From JALZUE01 sp051251725 (GTDB lineage: Bacteria > Pseudomonadota > Gammaproteobacteria > Enterobacterales > Alteromonadaceae), in NCBI GenBank assembly GCA_051251725.1, contig JBPOFN010000028.1:1-59463 (forward strand): a stretch of DNA of 59,463 nt. The letters are read 5' to 3'. The position numbers and the translations under genes were made by a program. Below, one piece after another: positions 54,759 through 59,463 of this stretch (its first letter is position 1; each line of letters starts with the position of its first letter). The notes under the pieces were generated by a model. It had not been told where the DNA came from. It did not search any database and saw nothing but the letters and a program-made list of their open reading frames with translations.

Positions 54759-54969
54759 GATCTCAATAGTTAAAGTTTTTTATTACTGTATTGTCAATTT
54801 CGACCTTAGTTTAAATGCTTTACTTTTGCCAAAGTAAACGCCTATAACCTGGCTAATTACAAAAACAAAAACAATGCCGAAATCTAATTTTAACAATACA
54901 AATCAGATAGATGTCGATGAGTAAGGTTATTAATTTTGAAATAAGCTATTAAAATCTTGGGGTAAAAAA

Positions 54970-56646
54970 ATGAATTCATCAAATAATAATTTTATTAAAA
55001 CGATCATCACAGTAAGTTTAGGTTTAGCACTTAGCGCGTGTGGCGGTTCAGGCTCTACCACCGAGCAACAGCCGGATGTCATAGCCAACACAGCACCAAC
55101 AATTAGCAGCAGTGCAACCACGACTATTACATCAGATATTATGTATAGTTATGAATTTATGGGTGCTGATGTTGATGGTGACACTTTGACTATGTCAGCG
55201 ACAAATTTACCGGCATGGCTAAGCTTCGATACTACAACAGGCATTTTATCAGGTATGCCTAGCGCAACAGATGTCGGTGATCACGCAATAACGTTAAGCG
55301 TTAGTGACGGTACTGATAGTACAACACAATCTTTTATCGTTAATGTCTCATTGCCTGTGGTGATCCCTGTAAATAATGCAGCGGTTATTACTAGCTCTGG
55401 TATCAACACGGCAACGGTTGGCACAGCTTATACTTATACATTAATGGCAACAGATGCTGATAATGATACGTTAACCATGTCCGCAACTATTCCAGGCGCC
55501 CTTTCGTGGTTAACATTTGATACCACAACCGGTGTTTTATCAGGTACGCCAGCAACGGGTGATGTCGGCGCTAATCCCTTAACACTTACAGTAAATGACG
55601 GCACCGTCGATACCACACAAACATTTACCCTAACCGTTGATGACGGTACTGTGGCCACTAACGAAATAATAGATTTTGAAGGCGCTGCAGAAAGTTATGC
55701 TTTTAACAATTTTGATGGTGGTGTTTCAACTGTCATCACAAACCCACAAGTTTCGGGTATCAATGTTAGTGCTCAAGTTGTGCAAATGCAGAAGTTCGCA
55801 GGACAACATTGGGGCGGCAGTACTTTAACCTTACCCACAGCAATCAACTTAAGTGCAGCAGCTAATACCTTCACCATGAACGTTTATGCAGACCGCGCTG
55901 TCGACGTATTATTTAAACTTGAAGGTATTAATAAAGAACTTTCAGTAAATCATACTGGCAGCGGCTGGCAGGCACTGACTTTTGATTTTGCTGATGATGC
56001 AACCGGCGCACTATCAGCTGTTACAGTAATTTTTGACTTAGGTACTATGGGTGATGCGGATACAAACCCAGCTAACTGGACTTTCCTCTACGATAATATT
56101 GCACTACCTGCTTCAGAAGCCATCGAACCGGGTAACTTTGTCGCAGTTGGTACGCCATACGATTTTGAAGCAGCTGGTTTAGGTAGTGATTTTACTTGGG
56201 CAGTTTTCGAAAATGAAGACAATCTTCCCTTAGAGTTTGTCGCTAATCCAAGCTCATCTACTGTCAATGACTCAGCAATTGTTGCTATTTTCACGGCTAA
56301 ACAAGCAGGACAAGCTTGGGCTGGCACTGAAACCACAGCGGCCAATACGCCTGCCTTCACTATGGATGCAAGCAACAGTATTGTGAAAATTATGGTTTAT
56401 AAGTCAGTTATCAGTGATGTTGCTTTAAAATTCTCTGTCGGCGCAGCCGCACAACCTGAACTAAAAGTTGCCAATACTAAAATCAATGAATGGGAAGAGC
56501 TGACTTTCGATTTTTCAAGTCGTATTGGTATGGCTGAAACCATAGGTATTGATTCAATTATTGTTTTTCCTGACTTCAACCTTGATGGCCGCGCATCAGA
56601 TACCGTCAGTTATTTTGACAATATCACCTTTGGCCATAATCAATAA
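54970..56646 (+). CDS. Surface lipoprotein with two Ig-like domains and two CBM-like modules
   Basis: A 558-residue lipoprotein (lipobox LSAC24) followed by GGSGS. Residues 41-127 and 137-224 are two putative-Ig (He_PIG/cadherin-like) domains, each with ADVDGDTLTMSAT- and TTTGILSGMPSATDVG-type motifs. Residues about 231-384 and 395-556 are two related modules. Both begin with a DFEGA/DFEAA strand, contain a W-G tract (QHWGGS, QAWAGT), WQALTFDF or WEELTFDF, and end YDNIAL or FDNITF. I recognise these as the carbohydrate-binding-like modules seen in marine laminarinases. No catalytic domain is visible, so it is probably a glycan-binding surface protein. A GGGG site precedes the ATG and a terminator follows. 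Confidence 0.8.
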   Translation: MNSSNNNFIKTIITVSLGLALSACGGSGSTTEQQPDVIANTAPTISSSATTTITSDIMYSYEFMGADVDGDTLTMSATNLPAWLSFDTTTGILSGMPSATDVGDHAITLSVSDGTDSTTQSFIVNVSLPVVIPVNNAAVITSSGINTATVGTAYTYTLMATDADNDTLTMSATIPGALSWLTFDTTTGVLSGTPATGDVGANPLTLTVNDGTVDTTQTFTLTVDDGTVATNEIIDFEGAAESYAFNNFDGGVSTVITNPQVSGINVSAQVVQMQKFAGQHWGGSTLTLPTAINLSAAANTFTMNVYADRAVDVLFKLEGINKELSVNHTGSGWQALTFDFADDATGALSAVTVIFDLGTMGDADTNPANWTFLYDNIALPASEAIEPGNFVAVGTPYDFEAAGLGSDFTWAVFENEDNLPLEFVANPSSSTVNDSAIVAIFTAKQAGQAWAGTETTAANTPAFTMDASNSIVKIMVYKSVISDVALKFSVGAAAQPELKVANTKINEWEELTFDFSSRIGMAETIGIDSIIVFPDFNLDGRASDTVSYFDNITFGHNQ

Positions 56647-56680
56647 ACGGCCTAGGGCTTATTGATTTAAATTAAAGGTC

Positions 56681-56714
56681 AAGGGTTTACGATAAAAATC
56701 GTAAACCCTTTTTT
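56681..56714 (+). terminator. Terminator after the Ig/CBM lipoprotein gene
   Basis: AAGGGTTTACGAT pairs perfectly with ATCGTAAACCCTT (13 bp) around AAAA, followed by a T run. It separates two genes that would otherwise look like an operon. Confidence 0.92.
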
Positions 56715-56800
56715 GTGTAACTCATTGTCTAAATTAGATAAAAAATGATTTTGGGCGCAAGAAAACATAATATAACAACAATAAAATGAGAATACCTAAG

Positions 56801-59463
56801 ATGAAACAACCTATATTAAGTAACACCAACAAGTGGTTAGCGAGCTTATTGCTCGTTACTTTATTATCAGCTTGTGGCGGGGGCGAGGAAAACGCTGCGC
56901 CTGTGGTTAATAACGATCTCGACGGCGACAAAGTTGTTAACAGTAGCGATCTTTGTGCAAATACGCCAGCAAATAGCATTGTGAATACCCTCGGCTGCCC
57001 AGATAGCGATAATGACAGTATTTTTGATAATACTGATAGCTGTCCTAATACATTAGCTGGCATCACCGTTGATAATACTGGCTGTGCTGTTATCGTTGCC
57101 GCAGATACCGATAATGATGGCATTAGTGATCAACTGGATAGCTGCCCTAACACCATCGCCAATAGTATAGTTAATGCCTCAGGCTGTGCCGATAGCGACA
57201 ATGATGGCGTATTTAATGATAGTGATATGTGTCCTAATACGGCATTCAATATCACTGTCGATGCAACCGGGTGTGAAAGTATTACGCCAACGGGCGATAT
57301 TATAATTCAAGCAGAGGATTATCTAAATTATTTTGATGTTAGTCCCACCAATGAGGGCGGCGCTAACTATCGTAACGATCAAGTTGATATTGAAAACACC
57401 ACTGATGAAGGTGCAGGTTATAACATTGGTTTTACCGAAGCGAGTGAATGGTTAACCTATTCCGTTACTTTAGCAGCCGGTACTTATGCAATAACGACAC
57501 GCGTTGCCGCAGACACCGGTGGCGGTAAGTATACGTTATCGATAAATAATCAAACTATCGGCACTGACACTATGAGTAGTACCGGCGGTTGGCAAGTTTT
57601 TGAAAGCCATCATAGTAACTCATTTGCAATAACCAGTGGCACACACACATTACGCCTTGATGTTAATTCAGGACCATTTAATATCAATTGGCTGAAAATT
57701 TATGCCGTTATTGATGATGACCAAGACGGCATTGCCAATAACCTCGATAGCTGCCCAAATACACTAGCAAATTCTACCGTTAATAACCTTGGTTGTCCTG
57801 ATTCTGACCAAGATGGGGTATTTGATAATTTAGATAATTGCCCCGCCACTGAGCCTGACAGCTACGTCGATTTTTTCGGCTGTAAAACCGTGAAACAATT
57901 AATTGAAGTGGCGTTTAATAATGACATTCTAGTAGGTGGTGACGACAGCCCAAATCCCGGCTTTACTTTATACACTTTTAGCAATGATAACGGCTCGTCA
58001 GGCAGTAATTGTAACAATGACTGTGCCAGTAATTGGCCACCTTTATTAGTCACTGATGGCGTCGCTTCTGGTGTGCCAGATTTATCAACGATTACCCGCG
58101 CTGACGGCACGATACAAGTCACTTATGATAATAAACCGCTGTATTTTTATATTGGCGATACCGCTAAAACAACAACTCAAGGCGCTAATATCCCCGGCTG
58201 GCAAGTGCAAGAATACGGACTTTTTGGTGATATATCGCCTTTATATACCTCAAGTACTCTGCAAGAGCATGCGATTATTTATGACACCTCAGATGCCGTG
58301 ATCACCAAATTGGCCGATCGAGGTCGCGACCGCCATGCCAAAGAAGATCAGTTCCAACAATACGATCATTACCTATCACATTATTGGACACACAGAACCG
58401 CACGTTACAAATTTACCGATTATGTCGCGAAAGGTGGTTCTTCTATTCTGATTGAATGGGTGACTGAATGGCAGCTAGATGCACTTGAATTTAGAGCTTG
58501 GTATTCAGGAATGAATACCGTTGCACAATACCATGGTAACTATGAGCCTAACGTAGTCACTGTTGGCAGTGGCACCTTTGATGATGACCTAATACAAACA
58601 AGCACTAGCGGAGATCAATATAAATATTCATTAACTATAAATGAATTTCGCGGTCTTAATGGTGATAGCGCGCCATTAAGCATTGGCCAGCATATGGAAA
58701 TTGAAGTGAGTCAGTTTTTGCTCGGAGTTCCTGAAGGTCGGACAAATTATTATGGCACAACCTACCTTTATCAGGTCGGCAAAGGTGGTATGGTGCCGTG
58801 GCAAACAGTCGGTGATTTTGACAATAAATCGTCAGAGCGTGAAAACTCCCATCCTATTGATAAGTCTGGTTGGTTAGGCGGTAATACGACACTGCCTTAT
58901 CAATACACTAATGAACCTAATGATCACTTTATGCAAATGGCGACCAATTTATCGAGTTTAAATGGCCAACCTTTTGTCCTAGGTCGGAGAATTCATCATA
59001 CTTCTTTTGTCGATGGTAGCCATGATGAAGATCCCGCTAATGGCGTTTTTGCCGAATTGGGTGGCAAATCAGGGCCGCATTATGTCAATACCAGTTGTGC
59101 AAATTGTCATGAGCGTAATGGCCGCGCCGCGCCAGCTCCGATCGGAGAAGCTTTAGATAAATGGGTTTTTAAAATAGCCAATGCTGATGGTCAAGCAGAT
59201 GCTAATCGCGGCAAGGTATTACAACCATCAAATACTGGTGTAGTGACCGCTGAAGGTACAGTCGCAATAGCCTCTTGGACAGAGGTAAATGGCCTGCGCT
59301 CACCTAATTATTATTTTTCTACCGGTACTCCTGAGAAATTTTCAGCACGTATTGCCCCGCAGCTCGTCGGTTTAGGTTTGTTAGAAGCGATCCCTGAAGA
59401 AGCTATTTTAGCGTTAGCGGATGTGAATGACGAATTTGCCCCTTTTGGTATTTCGGGCAAAGC
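56801..59463 (+). CDS. Multi-domain lipoprotein: TSP3 repeats, CBM6, COG4315 repeat, CXXCH oxidoreductase part (3' end outside window)
   Basis: An uninterrupted frame of 887 codons runs to the window edge. Start ATG 56801 gives a lipoprotein signal ending LLSAC; ATG 56786 is also in frame. Domains: thrombospondin type 3 repeats with DNDGISDQLDSCPNT-type motifs (about residues 40-160); a CBM6 (about 164-297; IIIQAEDYL, YNIGFTEASEWLTYSV, NINWLKIY); two more TSP3 repeats; a COG4315-type secreted repeat (about 363-470; GFTLYTFSNDNG, CNNDCASNWPP, KPLYFYIGD); then a part with KSGPHYVNTSCANCHERNGR. Its CXXCH is at 59096-59110. That part resembles di-haem oxidoreductase (DHOR, putative thiol oxidoreductase) proteins. 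It ends unfinished, so a second haem site cannot be seen. Likely a cell-surface redox protein held to glycan. Confidence 0.82.
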   Translation, partial: MKQPILSNTNKWLASLLLVTLLSACGGGEENAAPVVNNDLDGDKVVNSSDLCANTPANSIVNTLGCPDSDNDSIFDNTDSCPNTLAGITVDNTGCAVIVAADTDNDGISDQLDSCPNTIANSIVNASGCADSDNDGVFNDSDMCPNTAFNITVDATGCESITPTGDIIIQAEDYLNYFDVSPTNEGGANYRNDQVDIENTTDEGAGYNIGFTEASEWLTYSVTLAAGTYAITTRVAADTGGGKYTLSINNQTIGTDTMSSTGGWQVFESHHSNSFAITSGTHTLRLDVNSGPFNINWLKIYAVIDDDQDGIANNLDSCPNTLANSTVNNLGCPDSDQDGVFDNLDNCPATEPDSYVDFFGCKTVKQLIEVAFNNDILVGGDDSPNPGFTLYTFSNDNGSSGSNCNNDCASNWPPLLVTDGVASGVPDLSTITRADGTIQVTYDNKPLYFYIGDTAKTTTQGANIPGWQVQEYGLFGDISPLYTSSTLQEHAIIYDTSDAVITKLADRGRDRHAKEDQFQQYDHYLSHYWTHRTARYKFTDYVAKGGSSILIEWVTEWQLDALEFRAWYSGMNTVAQYHGNYEPNVVTVGSGTFDDDLIQTSTSGDQYKYSLTINEFRGLNGDSAPLSIGQHMEIEVSQFLLGVPEGRTNYYGTTYLYQVGKGGMVPWQTVGDFDNKSSERENSHPIDKSGWLGGNTTLPYQYTNEPNDHFMQMATNLSSLNGQPFVLGRRIHHTSFVDGSHDEDPANGVFAELGGKSGPHYVNTSCANCHERNGRAAPAPIGEALDKWVFKIANADGQADANRGKVLQPSNTGVVTAEGTVAIASWTEVNGLRSPNYYFSTGTPEKFSARIAPQLVGLGLLEAIPEEAILALADVNDEFAPFGISGK

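Larger units (their letters stand above)
54304..54969. other. Long leader region of the Ig/CBM lipoprotein gene
   Basis: About 665 AT-rich bases without a gene. It carries an 11-bp inverted repeat and a pair of direct repeats, both listed separately. The length and the repeats suggest a regulated promoter for the gene at 54970. Confidence 0.5.

Noticed and set aside
1..59463. CRISPR arrays, prophage or a defence island
   Set aside because: No regularly spaced repeats with unique spacers, no phage structural or integrase genes, and no recognised defence genes beyond RecBCD and SbcCD, which are housekeeping.

Overview
The window looks like chromosomal DNA of a marine gammaproteobacterium of the order Alteromonadales, most likely Colwelliaceae (Colwellia, Thalassotalea or a relative). 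I base this on the AT-rich base composition, on the Shewanella/Vibrio-like versions of Fur, SlyD, RlmI, HrpA, SbcCD and RecBCD, and on the long TonB-dependent receptor and glycan-degrading lipoproteins typical of algal-polysaccharide degraders. The species call is inference from remembered protein families, not from a database search.

Layout. 1-5 kb: the 3' part of a tRNA-Asn, a LysE-type exporter with an apparent frameshift, a small lipoprotein, and the complete cbb3 cytochrome oxidase operon ccoNOQP. 5.3-6.9 kb: a stand-alone GH105-type lipoprotein, followed by a heptanucleotide tandem repeat. 6.9-15.3 kb: glnK-amtB, a DUF1501/DUF1800 exported-protein pair, small conserved genes, fur, slyD and a DMT permease. 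15.4-20.6 kb: sbcDC. 20.9-24.9 kb: methylglyoxal synthase, pyruvate kinase and several small genes, including a 59-residue DUF6435-type gene at 24294-24473.

25.3-33.7 kb is a compact polysaccharide-utilisation island: a LacI regulator and a 997-residue TonB-dependent receptor on the minus strand, divergent from a GH26-like endo-glycanase lipoprotein, a GH43 beta-xylosidase and a phytanoyl-CoA-dioxygenase-like oxygenase. Three copies of one 14-bp LacI-type palindrome, TGNTANCGNTANCA, lie upstream of lacI, of the receptor and of the GH26-like gene. This defines a self-contained regulon. The enzyme pair fits (beta-1,3-)xylan breakdown: the surface lipoprotein cuts the polymer, the receptor imports oligosaccharides, and cytoplasmic GH43 trims them.

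34-38.5 kb: small housekeeping genes, rlmI, a decayed IS1595-type transposase, a Tat-exported dienelactone hydrolase, a REP-like patch and a PilZ protein. 38.7-54.3 kb: hrpA, a CBS-domain protein, a DUF3087 protein, the recC-recB-recD operon and a DUF4870 membrane protein.

54.5-59.5 kb: an accessory region with two consecutive large surface lipoproteins. The first carries Ig-like domains and two carbohydrate-binding-like modules. The second runs off the window end and joins calcium-binding thrombospondin type 3 repeats, a CBM6, a COG4315 secreted repeat and a haem-c (CXXCH) oxidoreductase-like part. This second architecture, and the phased direct repeats in front of the first gene, are the most unusual things in the window. 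No CRISPR array, prophage or intact insertion sequence was seen.
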